Below are positions 9,701 to 17,974 of a stretch of 64,000 nucleotides of DNA, piece by piece. Within the stretch, counting starts at the first letter, position 1, and every line of letters starts with the position of its first letter. The notes under the pieces were generated by a model, which did not search any database, was not told the DNA's origin, and was given only the letters and a program-made list of their open reading frames with translations. The position numbers and the translations under genes are program-made. This DNA is from Aliiglaciecola sp041538045. Its GTDB lineage: Bacteria > Pseudomonadota > Gammaproteobacteria > Enterobacterales > Alteromonadaceae. Where the stretch lies: positions 62,001 to 126,000 of the forward strand of contig NZ_JBGOSE010000006.1 in assembly GCF_041538045.1 (NCBI RefSeq). Direction: 5' to 3'.

Positions 9701-10206
9701 GTTTAGATGCAGGTATGAATGATTACGTGACTAAGCCTATTTCCGCTGAAAAGTTAATAAGTAAACTTACCAGTTGGGTGCTATCGGTGTTTAAACCAAT
9801 TGTAAATGTCATCGATAGCGGCGAAGAGAATAGATCCCTTGTAGAATCAACGTCCTCTAACTGTGAAACCTGGGATAAAGGTGGTGCACTAACTCGGTTA
9901 ATGAATAATCAAACTTTGCTGAATAAAATATGCAAAATCTTCCTAGAAAGCTCAATTGCAAAAATTCAAAACCTGCGAGAATGCGTTGAACATGGCAATG
10001 CAGAAGAAACAACTAAATTAAGTCATTCCCTAAAAGGGGTGAGCGGTGATCTTGGAGCCATGAAGCTACATCAAATATTCGGCAATATAGAGCTTGAAGC
10101 CCTAAAAGGAAATTTTACGGCTATGGATAGTTTGTTGCCTAAGATGGAGCAGGAATATGAGATTCTCATTGATGCTATAAAAACGCATTTAAAAGAGAGT
10201 GGCTAG
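6709..10206 (+). CDS. Hybrid sensor histidine kinase with Cache-like sensor, PAS, two receivers and HPt
   Basis: The 1165-residue inner-membrane protein has TM1 at about 19-38, a periplasmic Cache-like domain of about 290 residues, TM2 at about 333-353, and a PAS domain at about 370-490. The kinase core follows, with phospho-His H520 in SHEMRTPLNG and ATP-site motifs around D669 (DTGIGIAEEN) and GTGLGLS. Next come a degenerate receiver (about 755-870, no proper acid pocket), an intact receiver (D954 in LMDCQMPIMNG) and a C-terminal HPt (H1106 in SHSLKGVSG). The layout resembles BarA. I prefer the ATG at 6709, 6 nt after GGAG, over the adjoining TTG at 6706. Its likely partner is the receiver-GGDEF protein just upstream, so an external signal would feed into c-di-GMP. 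The ligand is unknown. Confidence 0.9.
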   Translation: MPSKSSASKRKLWHDKKNLFLPTFFLFIAIIAIAIVIFESQINNKVLRSVEENQRLTNIRIDTQIQQSLSKYRNDLRFLFGTPPIKGVANTIGQDSQFDESTYEQWKQRLETIFVAFVENNSEYEQMRVIGIDKEGKELVRVERTGGGIKVVSNAYLQQKGDRDYYEQSIKLSAGQIYLSEISLNREFGRIEFPYRPMLRLSIPLFNNQMERLGFLILNINASELLYSIQALVDQPNQLALTDSNGFFLAHPDQELMYSKDLNPNATWDSFYNEKLDLDSETDVSSLQYFSNGSFYSSAKKVIVSGDFKDGFLVSHILTPESVVNALAMDRRTNVYTILFIVLVVLAVVLAAFQRGLNKSQELAEARAESDAIVNGSEDAIFGLTVDGRISSWNRAAKTLFGLDFARVQGQSIDQLSLFSNLNFVELINKLASGMVQKPLETSLRHDDNIKLLVSLSVILKEGFGFSGVAVIIRDVTSLRKVDEKIRKAHAELEIKVAQRTQQLEKASNVKSAFISNISHEMRTPLNGIIGTLNLIKKEPLSEQQLQYLEMTEVSVNSLAVLINDILDLSKIEAGKLDLDFKAFNPSKLIESLCGSMAVKAQEKGLEFILDSIDIECESIVSDPHRYAQILTNILNNAIKFTTQGHILVKAKSEQVEGALCILHCSVSDTGIGIAEENKKRLFSAFSQEDSAIASKYGGTGLGLSICKQLSHLLNGQVTFESEKGKGSTFSFTVQIPNAKVTYKAPEKHLSGKRVSILVENPQLHQTLCNLVDKLGATVLPDNELNSYLESKAELPEELPDILIVDQVDPRAQLLEHRWEAIKEQSHHTEKVLMLFNTADAKTMFKRLKPIYLSKPVSVSEFLLKYMDKKHQQLGGRGEQQRNKMLNLDVYSDSKLTGARVLVVDDNEINVEVAVGILKPTTVEIVRAANGQEAIEKLQASGINGKVIHCVLMDCQMPIMNGYEATAQIRNGEAGEAYRQIPIIAMTANAMLGERQKCLDAGMNDYVTKPISAEKLISKLTSWVLSVFKPIVNVIDSGEENRSLVESTSSNCETWDKGGALTRLMNNQTLLNKICKIFLESSIAKIQNLRECVEHGNAEETTKLSHSLKGVSGDLGAMKLHQIFGNIELEALKGNFTAMDSLLPKMEQEYEILIDAIKTHLKESG

Positions 10207-10244
10207 TTTCGATTGTTACTATTTAGGGTAATAGTTTCAGAAAG

Positions 10245-10286
10245 AACTGCTAACTTTGGTTAAAGTGTGTGCCAAAGCTAGCAGTT
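10245..10286. terminator. Long hairpin between convergent genes
   Basis: The arms at 10245-10259 and 10272-10286 pair over 14 of 15 positions (AACTGCTAACTTTGG against CCAAAGCTAGCAGTT). The hairpin lies between the stop of the hybrid kinase gene and the stop of gor. There is no T-run, so it may stall polymerase from both sides or protect 3' ends rather than act as a standard intrinsic terminator. Confidence 0.5.
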
Positions 10287-10318
10287 GAGTAAGATCTTAA
10301 ACTGCTAAACTGGACGAA

Positions 10319-11665
10319 TTACATAGTGACGTATTCTTCGCCAGAAGTGGGGTGAATAGCAACACAGGCATCAAAATCTGCTTTAGTGGCCCCCATTTTC
10401 ATGGCTACGCCAAATCCTTGCAGTATTTCATCCATGCCAGCCCCTATGCCATGTAGGCCAACGACTTTTTCTTCCTCACCTGCACAGACTAATTTCATGC
10501 GTGTCATTTGACGATGTTTAGTGACGGCGGTGTACATTGCGGCAAACCCAGAGGTATAAACCTTGATATTGTCTTCGCCATATTCTTTTTTCGCTTCGTC
10601 TTCACTCAAACCTATAGTGCCAATTGGCGGGTGACTGAATACCACGGTAGGGATCAACGAGTAATCCATCTGCGCATTGGTTTGCCCATTGAATAAGCGT
10701 TCAGACAATAAACGTCCCGATTTCACTGCAACCGGAGTGAGTTCAACATAACCAATGTTATCACCTACAGCATAAATGCCATCTACGTTGGTGTTTTGGA
10801 ATTTGTCGACTTTAATGTAGCCACGGTCGGTAAGTTGAACACCGGTGTTTTCAACGCCAATTTTATCATTAGCAGGTTCACGCCCGATGGCCCAAACAAC
10901 ACAATCGGTATCAATTTTTGTACCGTTTTCAAATTCAATGGTTAATGAACCATCGGCATTTTTGAGCACTTGAGTGGGGGTTGCATGGGTGTGCAGTGTA
11001 GGGCCATCTTGGGCCATTAGCTCCACTAAGGTTTCTGATAACATGCTATCAAAATTACGCAAAGGAGCATGTTTACGCACGGCTAAATCAGTTTTTGTCC
11101 CCAAAGCATGCATAACTCCAGCAAGTTCGACGGCAATATACCCTGCGCCAATCACAACCGCGCGTTTAGGCTGTTCGTTTAATTCAAAAAAGCCGTTCGA
11201 ATCAATGCCAAATTCAGCTCCAGGAATGTTAGGTATGGTTGGACGACCTCCGGTAGCAATTAGAATGTGGTCTGCTGTATATTGCTTGCCATTCACTTCA
11301 ACGGTATTTTTGTCGACAAAAGTGGCAAAGCCTGAAATTAAGGTCACGCCATTTTTTTCAAAACCGCTGCTATAACTACCGTGGATGCGTTTTATATAAG
11401 CTTCTCTACTGGCGACTAAGGTTTTCCAATCAAACTTATTGATGGTGACATCAAATCCGTAATCTGGTGCGTATAAGTTAATGGCCTCAGCCACATGCGC
11501 ACCAAACCACATCACTTTTTTAGGGACACAACCCACATTAACGCAAGTACCGCCAACGGCAGTTGCTTCAATTATTGCTACTTTCTTGCCATATCTTGCT
11601 GCGCGGTTAGCTGAAGCAATACCACCACTGCCTCCGCCGATACATATATAATCAAAATCTGCCAT
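10319..11665 (-). CDS. gor: Glutathione reductase
   Basis: This FAD enzyme reduces glutathione disulfide with NADPH in the cytoplasm. The 448-residue protein has the FAD-binding GGGSGG at 10-15, the redox-active disulfide C41-VNVG-C46, an NAD(P)-binding motif GAGYIAVELAGV in the middle, and the C-terminal catalytic His438-Glu443 pair in HPTSGEEYVTM. Length and motifs match Gor of Escherichia coli (about 450 residues). It is a single gene facing the hybrid kinase and divergent from oligopeptidase A. It would supply the glutathione pool used by the glutathionyl-hydroquinone reductase encoded further along. Confidence 0.95.
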   Translation of the reverse strand: MADFDYICIGGGSGGIASANRAARYGKKVAIIEATAVGGTCVNVGCVPKKVMWFGAHVAEAINLYAPDYGFDVTINKFDWKTLVASREAYIKRIHGSYSSGFEKNGVTLISGFATFVDKNTVEVNGKQYTADHILIATGGRPTIPNIPGAEFGIDSNGFFELNEQPKRAVVIGAGYIAVELAGVMHALGTKTDLAVRKHAPLRNFDSMLSETLVELMAQDGPTLHTHATPTQVLKNADGSLTIEFENGTKIDTDCVVWAIGREPANDKIGVENTGVQLTDRGYIKVDKFQNTNVDGIYAVGDNIGYVELTPVAVKSGRLLSERLFNGQTNAQMDYSLIPTVVFSHPPIGTIGLSEDEAKKEYGEDNIKVYTSGFAAMYTAVTKHRQMTRMKLVCAGEEEKVVGLHGIGAGMDEILQGFGVAMKMGATKADFDACVAIHPTSGEEYVTM

Positions 11666-11852
11666 GTTTTATCCTGGAGTTAATTGTTTTCATAAGGTTA
11701 TTGTAGATGAACAAAAAGTACAAAGCCTGTGGATACAAATTTCAAACAAAAAGTTCATGAAGGGAATAAAAAACTTTGTCTATCTCTTGTAATTGCCGTT
11801 ATGAGGCCTCACCTACACAGTTCCAGCCCTTAAAATATTATTGGATACAGTT

Positions 11853-13907
11853 ATGAATCAAGTCGCCGCTCATCATTCTCAATCAGATATAACGTCTTTG
11901 CCACTATTTACGCAAATTAAAACGGCTGAAATTAAAGACTCAATCGAAGAAGCGATTACAAACTGTAAAAACACTATTAATAGGGTGTTAGAGCAAGAGA
12001 CCGTTAGTTGGCAGAATGTCATTCAACCAATTGACGAAATCGATGATCTTTTAAGTAAGCTTTGGTCACCAGTTTCACATATGAACTCTGTTGTGAGCAA
12101 TGATGAACTGCGTGAAGCCCATGATGCATGTTTGCCACTATTGTCTGCTTATGGCACTTGGGTGGGTCAACATAAAGGCCTTTATGATGCTTATATTCAA
12201 ATCAAACAATCTGCAGAATTCGCAACGCTGACGGAAGCCCAGCAAAAAGTCATCGACAACGGTATCCGTGACTTCACCTTGTCAGGTGTTGCTTTGGAAG
12301 ACAGTAAAAAGCAGCGATACGGTGAAATTAAAAGCCGACTTTCGGATTTATCCTCTACATTCAGTAATAACGTAATGGATGCCACCTTAGCATGGCAAAA
12401 GCATATTACCGACAAGTCTGAGTTAGCAGGGTTGCCTGACTCCGCCTTAGATGCGGCGCAGCAGTTGGCCCAAAGCAAAGAATTAGATGGCTGGTTGTTT
12501 ACTTTAGATATTCCCAGTTATTTACCAGTTATGACTTACGCAGACAATCGTTCTTTACGTGAAGAAATGTATCGCACCTACACCACCCGTGCCTCAGAAT
12601 TAGGTCCCAATGGAGGGGAGTTCGATAATACTAAGATAATTGAAGAAACCTTAGCCCTACGTCATGAGCTGGCTAACCTTATGGGTTTCAAAAACTACGC
12701 TGAACGTTCCTTAGCTACTAAAATGGCGGAGTCTACTGCGCAGGTAACTGGATTTTTAGAAGACTTGGCAAAACGCTCAAAACCCCAAGCCCAAGAAGAT
12801 TTGCAGGACGTCACCGAGTTCGCAAAATCTCAGCATCAAATGAGCGAACTGAAGGCATGGGATTTGGCCTATTACAGTGAAAAACTAAAACAACAAGAAT
12901 ATTCCATTTCAGATGAACAGTTGCGCCCTTACTTTCCAGAAAAGCAGGTGCTTTCTGGGCTTTTTGAAGTGGTTAACCGTTTATACAAATTAGATATTGT
13001 GCAGCGTGAAAATGTTGATGTGTGGCACAAAGACGTAAAATACTACGATATTGTTGATAGTAACGGTGAACTGCGTGGCAGTTTCTATTTAGATCTGTAT
13101 GCGCGACCTCGCAAACGCGGCGGCGCTTGGATGGATGAGTGTCAGGTTCGCAGAACCCAAGTGGACGGACAATTACAGTATCCAGTGGCCTATCTTACCT
13201 GTAACTTTAATGGACCTGTGGGCGACAAACCTGCGTTGTTTACCCATGATGAAGTGATAACCCTGTTCCATGAATTTGGTCACGGTATTCACCATATGTT
13301 GACTAAGGTGGATGTGGCCGGTGTTTCCGGTATCAATGGGGTGCCTTGGGACGCGGTGGAATTACCGAGTCAATTTTTAGAAAATTGGTGCTGGCAACCT
13401 GAAGCGTTAGCGTTTATCTCTGGCCATTATGAAACAGGCGAAGCTCTGCCTAAAGATTTGCTAGATAAAATGTTAGCAGCCCGTAATTTCCAATCCGCCA
13501 TGCAGATGATGCGTCAGTTGGAATTTAGTTTGTTCGACTTCACCTTACATGAGCAATATCAACAAGAAAATCCGGTTAACGTACAAGGCTTTATTGAGAA
13601 AGTCCGCGAAAAAGTGTCGGTACTCAAAGCGCCAGAGTTCAATCGCTTTCAAAATAGTTTTGGGCATATTTTCGCGGGTGGATACGCCGCTGGTTATTAC
13701 AGTTACAAATGGGCTGAAGTGCTCAGTTCAGATGCCTTTAGTCGTTTTGAAGAAGAAGGCATTTTCAATCCTCAAGTGGGCTCAGACTTTTTGCATAATG
13801 TACTGGAAATGGGCGGAAGCAAAGAGCCTATGGCGTTATTTGTGGCGTTTCGCGGAAGAGAACCAGAGGTTGATGCATTATTACGTCACTCGGGCATTGC
13901 CGCTTAA
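11853..13907 (+). CDS. prlC: Oligopeptidase A (M3 family zinc metallopeptidase)
   Basis: This cytoplasmic endopeptidase degrades short peptides, including cleaved signal peptides. The 684-residue protein has the HEXXH zinc site in LFHEFGHGIHH and the third ligand region downstream in GVPWDAVELPSQFLENW, which is typical of the thimet oligopeptidase family. Its length is close to the 680 residues of the E. coli protein. The open frame extends upstream to a TTG at 11841, but the ATG at 11853 with a GGA about 7 nt before it is the better start. The gor/prlC neighbourhood is also seen in enterobacteria. Confidence 0.93.
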   Translation: MNQVAAHHSQSDITSLPLFTQIKTAEIKDSIEEAITNCKNTINRVLEQETVSWQNVIQPIDEIDDLLSKLWSPVSHMNSVVSNDELREAHDACLPLLSAYGTWVGQHKGLYDAYIQIKQSAEFATLTEAQQKVIDNGIRDFTLSGVALEDSKKQRYGEIKSRLSDLSSTFSNNVMDATLAWQKHITDKSELAGLPDSALDAAQQLAQSKELDGWLFTLDIPSYLPVMTYADNRSLREEMYRTYTTRASELGPNGGEFDNTKIIEETLALRHELANLMGFKNYAERSLATKMAESTAQVTGFLEDLAKRSKPQAQEDLQDVTEFAKSQHQMSELKAWDLAYYSEKLKQQEYSISDEQLRPYFPEKQVLSGLFEVVNRLYKLDIVQRENVDVWHKDVKYYDIVDSNGELRGSFYLDLYARPRKRGGAWMDECQVRRTQVDGQLQYPVAYLTCNFNGPVGDKPALFTHDEVITLFHEFGHGIHHMLTKVDVAGVSGINGVPWDAVELPSQFLENWCWQPEALAFISGHYETGEALPKDLLDKMLAARNFQSAMQMMRQLEFSLFDFTLHEQYQQENPVNVQGFIEKVREKVSVLKAPEFNRFQNSFGHIFAGGYAAGYYSYKWAEVLSSDAFSRFEEEGIFNPQVGSDFLHNVLEMGGSKEPMALFVAFRGREPEVDALLRHSGIAA

Positions 13908-13932
13908 CCAATTGAAATTAAGGTAAATAACT

Positions 13933-14634
13933 TTGGCAACTTTAGAGACCTTTGAGCACTTGTATCAGCGCGCTTGTGAGCGTAAAGGTGGTCCTAAAAA
14001 TTTAGCCCTTTTGTTGTCAAAGCCACTGCCTCCTAACAAGCTTAAAGAGATTGGTGATGATCGTTTTTTAGCGGAGTTCAGTAAAAAGGTTTTTCAATCG
14101 GGTTTTGTGTGGCGAGTGGTACGTAATAAGTGGCCTAAGTTCGAGCAGGCTTTTTTCAATTTTGAAATTGAAAAAGTGATTTTAATGCCAGACGAAATGC
14201 TTGAAAAAAAAGCACAAGATCCGAGTATCATTCGTAACTACAACAAAGTGAAAACGATTCGCGAAAATGCATTGATGATCCAAGCCGTTCAACAAGAAAA
14301 GGGCAGTTTTGCTGACTTTGTAGCCCAGTGGCCAAATCACGATATTATTGGTTTGTGGGCGTACCTCAAAAAGCATGGTGCTCGTTTAGGTGGGAATACG
14401 GGCCCCTACGCATTACGGGCTATAGGCAAAGATACTTTTATCCTTAGCCAAGATGTGGTGGCTTATTTCACTCAGCGAGACCTAATAAGCGGTTCAGCAA
14501 CATCTAAACGCAGCTTAACCGCCATACAACAAGCATTTAATGATTTTCATCAACAAAGCAATCTGTCAATGCAGGAAATCAGTCAAATTATTTCGTATAG
14601 TGTTGGGGACAATCACGTTCAAGTTGAATACTGA
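13933..14634 (+). CDS. DNA-3-methyladenine glycosylase I family protein (divergent Tag)
   Basis: This is a base-excision repair enzyme of the helix-hairpin-helix type. The region FLAEFSKKVFQSGFVWRVVRNK matches the Tag pocket (Glu plus aromatic residues, then VxxNK), and the body SIIRNYNKVKTIRENALMIQ corresponds to the conserved Tag helices. Unlike E. coli Tag, the N-terminus lacks the first Cys and His zinc ligands, and the Cys-rich C-terminal tail is absent. It therefore belongs to a zinc-less branch. It starts at TTG (13933) with AAGG 9 nt before, 25 bp after prlC, so it is probably in the same transcript. The substrate is presumably alkylated purine, inferred from the family. Confidence 0.8.
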   Translation: MATLETFEHLYQRACERKGGPKNLALLLSKPLPPNKLKEIGDDRFLAEFSKKVFQSGFVWRVVRNKWPKFEQAFFNFEIEKVILMPDEMLEKKAQDPSIIRNYNKVKTIRENALMIQAVQQEKGSFADFVAQWPNHDIIGLWAYLKKHGARLGGNTGPYALRAIGKDTFILSQDVVAYFTQRDLISGSATSKRSLTAIQQAFNDFHQQSNLSMQEISQIISYSVGDNHVQVEY

Positions 14635-14708
14635 TTCTAACGTCAGCTTTAATAGTCATGCTTGAAGATTTTCGGTAAACTGATGAGATTAGTTTAAAAG
14701 GAAATACC

Positions 14709-15551
14709 ATGAGCAATAGCCAAGTACCCGAGTCTGAAATTAAAACCAAGGACGCAGATAATTCGAACCTATCTCCCTCTCCGCAGGATTCAATAGGTAC
14801 TCAAGAAGACGATTCCCAAACTCACTTTGGTTTTAAACAAGTTGATAAGACTGACAAAGCCTCTATGGTGGCGGATGTTTTCCATTCGGTCGCTGCAAAA
14901 TATGACATTATGAACGACATGATGTCCATGGGGATCCATCGCTTATGGAAACGCTTCACTATTGATTGCAGTGGAGTACGCGCTGGGCATAAGGTCTTAG
15001 ATTTAGCTGGTGGCACAGGTGATTTAGCTGCTAAGTTTTCTAAAATTGTAGGTCAAAACGGTCAGGTCGTATTAGCCGATATCAACAATGCCATGTTAAA
15101 AGTCGGCCGCGACAAGCTGCGTAACAAAGGTGTGGTTGGCAATTTGGACTATGTTCAAGCCAATGCTGAAATGTTGCCTTTTCCAGATAATTATTTTGAC
15201 GTCATTACCATTGCTTTTGGACTGCGTAATGTCACCGATAAAGATAAAGCCTTAGGGTCAATGTATCGTGTTCTAAAGCCTGGTGGTCGGCTATTAGTGT
15301 TAGAGTTTTCTAAACCACAAAGTGACATGTTAAGTAAAGCCTATGATTTATATTCCTTCCATTTACTGCCTAAAATGGGGAAATTGGTGGCTAATGATAG
15401 TGAGAGTTATCAATACTTGGCTGAGTCAATCAGAATGCATCCAGATCAAGAAACCTTGAAAGGTATGATGGAGTCTGTGGGCTTTGAACAAACCACCTAT
15501 CACAATTTGACTGGGGGCATAGTTGCGCTGCATAGAGGATTCAAATTTTAA
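14709..15551 (+). CDS. ubiE: Ubiquinone/menaquinone C-methyltransferase UbiE
   Basis: UbiE transfers a methyl group from S-adenosylmethionine to the quinone ring in ubiquinone and menaquinone synthesis. The SAM motif VLDLAGGTGDLAAKF is clear, and the C-terminal half (ITIAFGLRNVTDKDKA, YRVLKPGGRLLVLEFS, ESIRMHPDQETL) is nearly that of E. coli UbiE. At 280 residues it is about 30 longer than the E. coli protein; the extra residues are an acidic, Ser/Asp-rich N-terminal tail before HFGFKQV. AAAAGGAAA precedes the ATG. Its stop overlaps the ubiJ start by one base, so ubiE-ubiJ-ubiB form one operon. Confidence 0.97.
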   Translation: MSNSQVPESEIKTKDADNSNLSPSPQDSIGTQEDDSQTHFGFKQVDKTDKASMVADVFHSVAAKYDIMNDMMSMGIHRLWKRFTIDCSGVRAGHKVLDLAGGTGDLAAKFSKIVGQNGQVVLADINNAMLKVGRDKLRNKGVVGNLDYVQANAEMLPFPDNYFDVITIAFGLRNVTDKDKALGSMYRVLKPGGRLLVLEFSKPQSDMLSKAYDLYSFHLLPKMGKLVANDSESYQYLAESIRMHPDQETLKGMMESVGFEQTTYHNLTGGIVALHRGFKF

Positions 15552-16192
15552 TGCCAGCAGCCCAACTCGTGTCATCTGGTATTGAAGGTATTATTAATCA
15601 ATTACTAAAACTTGATGCCAGTTCAGCTTTGGCCCTGAAAAAGCTCGCGGGGAAACAGCTCAGCGTTGATATCCATGAGTTACCCTGGACTTTAAAGTTT
15701 AGTTTTTCTGATCAAGTAGATGTGTTGGTGGTGATGCCTGATGAAGCCCTGCAAAGTGATTGTCATTTGGCGTTATCCTTGTCTACATTACAGAAACTAA
15801 AAGACACCAGCCAGATCACCCGTTTAATTCAAAGTGGTGAACTTGTGCTTGAAGGTGATGTAGCCATTGCTCAACAGTTTAGTCAGCTAATCACTGAATT
15901 AGATATTGATTGGGAAGAACAGCTATCGAAATACACTGGGGATATGCTTGCCCATAACACTTTCAGGTTAGGCAAAAAGCTCATCCATAATGTGAAAACA
16001 CAGGCGAATCGTTTAGCTGTCACTTTAGCGGATGCGGCCATTGAAGAAAAACGTATTGTCGCGCCGCCGATTTTAGTCGTCGATTTTTGTGATCAGGTAG
16101 ATGAACTGCGCAGTGCCACAGATCGTCTTGATGCAAAGATAAGTCGGTTAGAAAGTCAATCTCGCACCTCATCCAACAAGCAGAGCAGTTAA
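15551..16192 (+). CDS. ubiJ: Ubiquinone biosynthesis accessory factor UbiJ (SCP2 domain)
   Basis: UbiJ is a lipid-binding scaffold of the soluble Ubi complex, which holds the hydrophobic quinone intermediates. The 213-residue protein has an N-terminal SCP2-like fold (about 10-115, with the segment LIQSGELVLEGDVAIAQQFS) and a helical C-terminus ending in a probable coiled coil (VDELRSATDRLDAKISRLES). It lies between ubiE and ubiB with a one-base overlap and a 4-bp gap, the same arrangement as in E. coli. Confidence 0.93.
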   Translation: MPAAQLVSSGIEGIINQLLKLDASSALALKKLAGKQLSVDIHELPWTLKFSFSDQVDVLVVMPDEALQSDCHLALSLSTLQKLKDTSQITRLIQSGELVLEGDVAIAQQFSQLITELDIDWEEQLSKYTGDMLAHNTFRLGKKLIHNVKTQANRLAVTLADAAIEEKRIVAPPILVVDFCDQVDELRSATDRLDAKISRLESQSRTSSNKQSS

Positions 16193-16196
16193 ATCA

Positions 16197-17822
16197 ATGC
16201 GTACCCTTCGCCTATACAAAATTAATAAAGTGTTATTGCAACATGGCCTGGATGAGCTAATTCCTGACCATTGGCTGCCCTGGTATGCCAAATTGGGCCG
16301 GGCTTGTCAGTTTTGGTTACGCAATCAACATCCTGATAAATCCGTAGGGGAGAGAATCAGACTAGCCTTACAAACTTTGGGCCCCGTTTTTATTAAATTT
16401 GGTCAAATGCTGTCTACTCGCAGAGATTTATTGCCTGCAGATATTGCCGATGAATTGGCAATCTTGCAGGATAAAGTCGAGCCTTTCGACAGTGAAGTAG
16501 CCGTTGATATTATCAAGCAGGCCTTAAATATCACTGAATTGGACGAGCTGTTTGCCACATTTGAAATCACGCCATTGGCCTCTGCGTCTATTGCGCAGGT
16601 TCACAGTGCCGTATTAAAAAGTAATCAAAAAGAAGTTATTGTTAAGGTGATTCGCCCAGATATTGCTGGGACAATTTATGCTGATATTGAATTGATGCAG
16701 TCCTTGGCATTTGCAGTGCAGAAGTTATTACCTGATGGTAAACGACTTAGACCTGTTGAAGTGGTTGATGAGTATCGAAAAACCATTGTTGAAGAACTTG
16801 ATTTAGCCAGAGAAGCGGCCAATGGGATCCAGTTAAAACGCAACTTTGAAGGCGCTGAATCACTTTATATTCCAGAAATATACAGTGACTATTGCTCTAC
16901 CAACGTGATGGTTATGGAGCGTATCTATGGCATTCCAATTTCCAATATCCAAGCGTTAGAAGCACAAAATACCAATATGAAACTGCTCGCTGAACGGGGC
17001 GTAGAAGTTTTCTTTACCCAAGTATTTCGGGATAGCTTTTTCCATGCCGACATGCATCCAGGCAATATTTTTGTGTCAAAAATGCATCCAGACAACCCTC
17101 AATATATCGCCATAGATTTTGGTATTGTGGGCACTTTAAATAGAGATGATAAGCGTTATTTAGCAGAGAACTTTATTGCTTTTTTCAATCGCGATTATCG
17201 CAAAGTCGCGGAATTGCACGTGGACTCTGGCTGGGTACCTGCTGATACTGATATTGAAGCCTTTGAGGTCTCTATTCGTACCGTTTGTGAGCCCATTTTC
17301 CAAAAGCCATTGGCGGAGATTTCCTTCAGCAATGTGTTATTGCAGCTATTTAATACCGCCAGACGTTTTAATATGGTGGTGCAGCCTCAATTGGTTCTGT
17401 TGCAAAAAACCTTACTCTATGTGGAGGGGCTTGGGCGCATGCTTTATCCCCAGTTAGATCTATGGCAGACCGCAAAGCCGTTTTTGGAGCAGTGGATGAA
17501 AGAGCAGATTGGCGTTGTGGCGATGCTGAAAAAAATCAATGCGAATTTACCTTTCTGGTCAGAAAAGCTGCCTGAAATTCCCGACTTAATCTATGATAGT
17601 TTGAAACAAGTCAAGCAGTTGCCGGCGCTCCAACAAAAGCACTTTGAACAGCAACAATTGCAACAACGTAGAGCGCAGAAAAACCTGTTCTATGTTCTTA
17701 CTGGCTCCACTTTACTGATTCTGGCGGCTATTTTTCCTCTTTACGTTAGCAGTTATATCCCCAGTATTGTTTTAACCGGAGGTGGTGTGGGAGCATGGTT
17801 GTATGCGTGGTTTAGACACTAA
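16197..17822 (+). CDS. ubiB: Ubiquinone biosynthesis protein UbiB (ABC1/ADCK atypical kinase)
   Basis: UbiB is a membrane-bound atypical kinase or ATPase needed for coenzyme Q synthesis. The 541-residue protein shows the family hallmarks: the KxGQ motif in FIKFGQMLSTRRDLLP, the Ala-rich loop in ASASIAQVHSA, the catalytic-type FHADMHPGNIFV and the metal-binding AIDFGIVG. Two C-terminal membrane helices lie at about 497-540. Length matches the E. coli protein (546). In E. coli tatA follows directly; here about 4 kb with four other genes is inserted before tatA. Confidence 0.97.
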   Translation: MRTLRLYKINKVLLQHGLDELIPDHWLPWYAKLGRACQFWLRNQHPDKSVGERIRLALQTLGPVFIKFGQMLSTRRDLLPADIADELAILQDKVEPFDSEVAVDIIKQALNITELDELFATFEITPLASASIAQVHSAVLKSNQKEVIVKVIRPDIAGTIYADIELMQSLAFAVQKLLPDGKRLRPVEVVDEYRKTIVEELDLAREAANGIQLKRNFEGAESLYIPEIYSDYCSTNVMVMERIYGIPISNIQALEAQNTNMKLLAERGVEVFFTQVFRDSFFHADMHPGNIFVSKMHPDNPQYIAIDFGIVGTLNRDDKRYLAENFIAFFNRDYRKVAELHVDSGWVPADTDIEAFEVSIRTVCEPIFQKPLAEISFSNVLLQLFNTARRFNMVVQPQLVLLQKTLLYVEGLGRMLYPQLDLWQTAKPFLEQWMKEQIGVVAMLKKINANLPFWSEKLPEIPDLIYDSLKQVKQLPALQQKHFEQQQLQQRRAQKNLFYVLTGSTLLILAAIFPLYVSSYIPSIVLTGGGVGAWLYAWFRH

Positions 17823-17949
17823 TATCTCTTTGCCCTAAGGGTATTCGCAAACGCAAAACAAAACATCAAAACGCCCATAAAGCTTGTTATAAAATCAATC
17901 CACAATTTTAGTCATTTCGGGTTCATGTTATATTTAATTTGCATTTTAC

Positions 17950-17964
17950 TAGACGATCGGTCTA
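17950..17964. promoter_or_regulatory. TetR-type operator over the repressor promoter
   Basis: TAGACGATCGGTCTA has inverted arms TAGAC/GTCTA around five bases. It lies 10 bp before the repressor ATG and differs by one base from a second copy before acuI. Autoregulation by the adjacent TetR protein is the natural reading. Confidence 0.8.
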
Positions 17965-17974
17965 TTATATCCCC

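Noticed and set aside
10974..11375. 133-residue plus-strand frame
   Set aside because: It lies antisense inside gor, and the protein looks like back-translated low-complexity sequence.
13549..13926. 125-residue plus-strand frame at the end of prlC
   Set aside because: It overlaps prlC in another frame, and only the prlC frame shows conserved metallopeptidase sequence.
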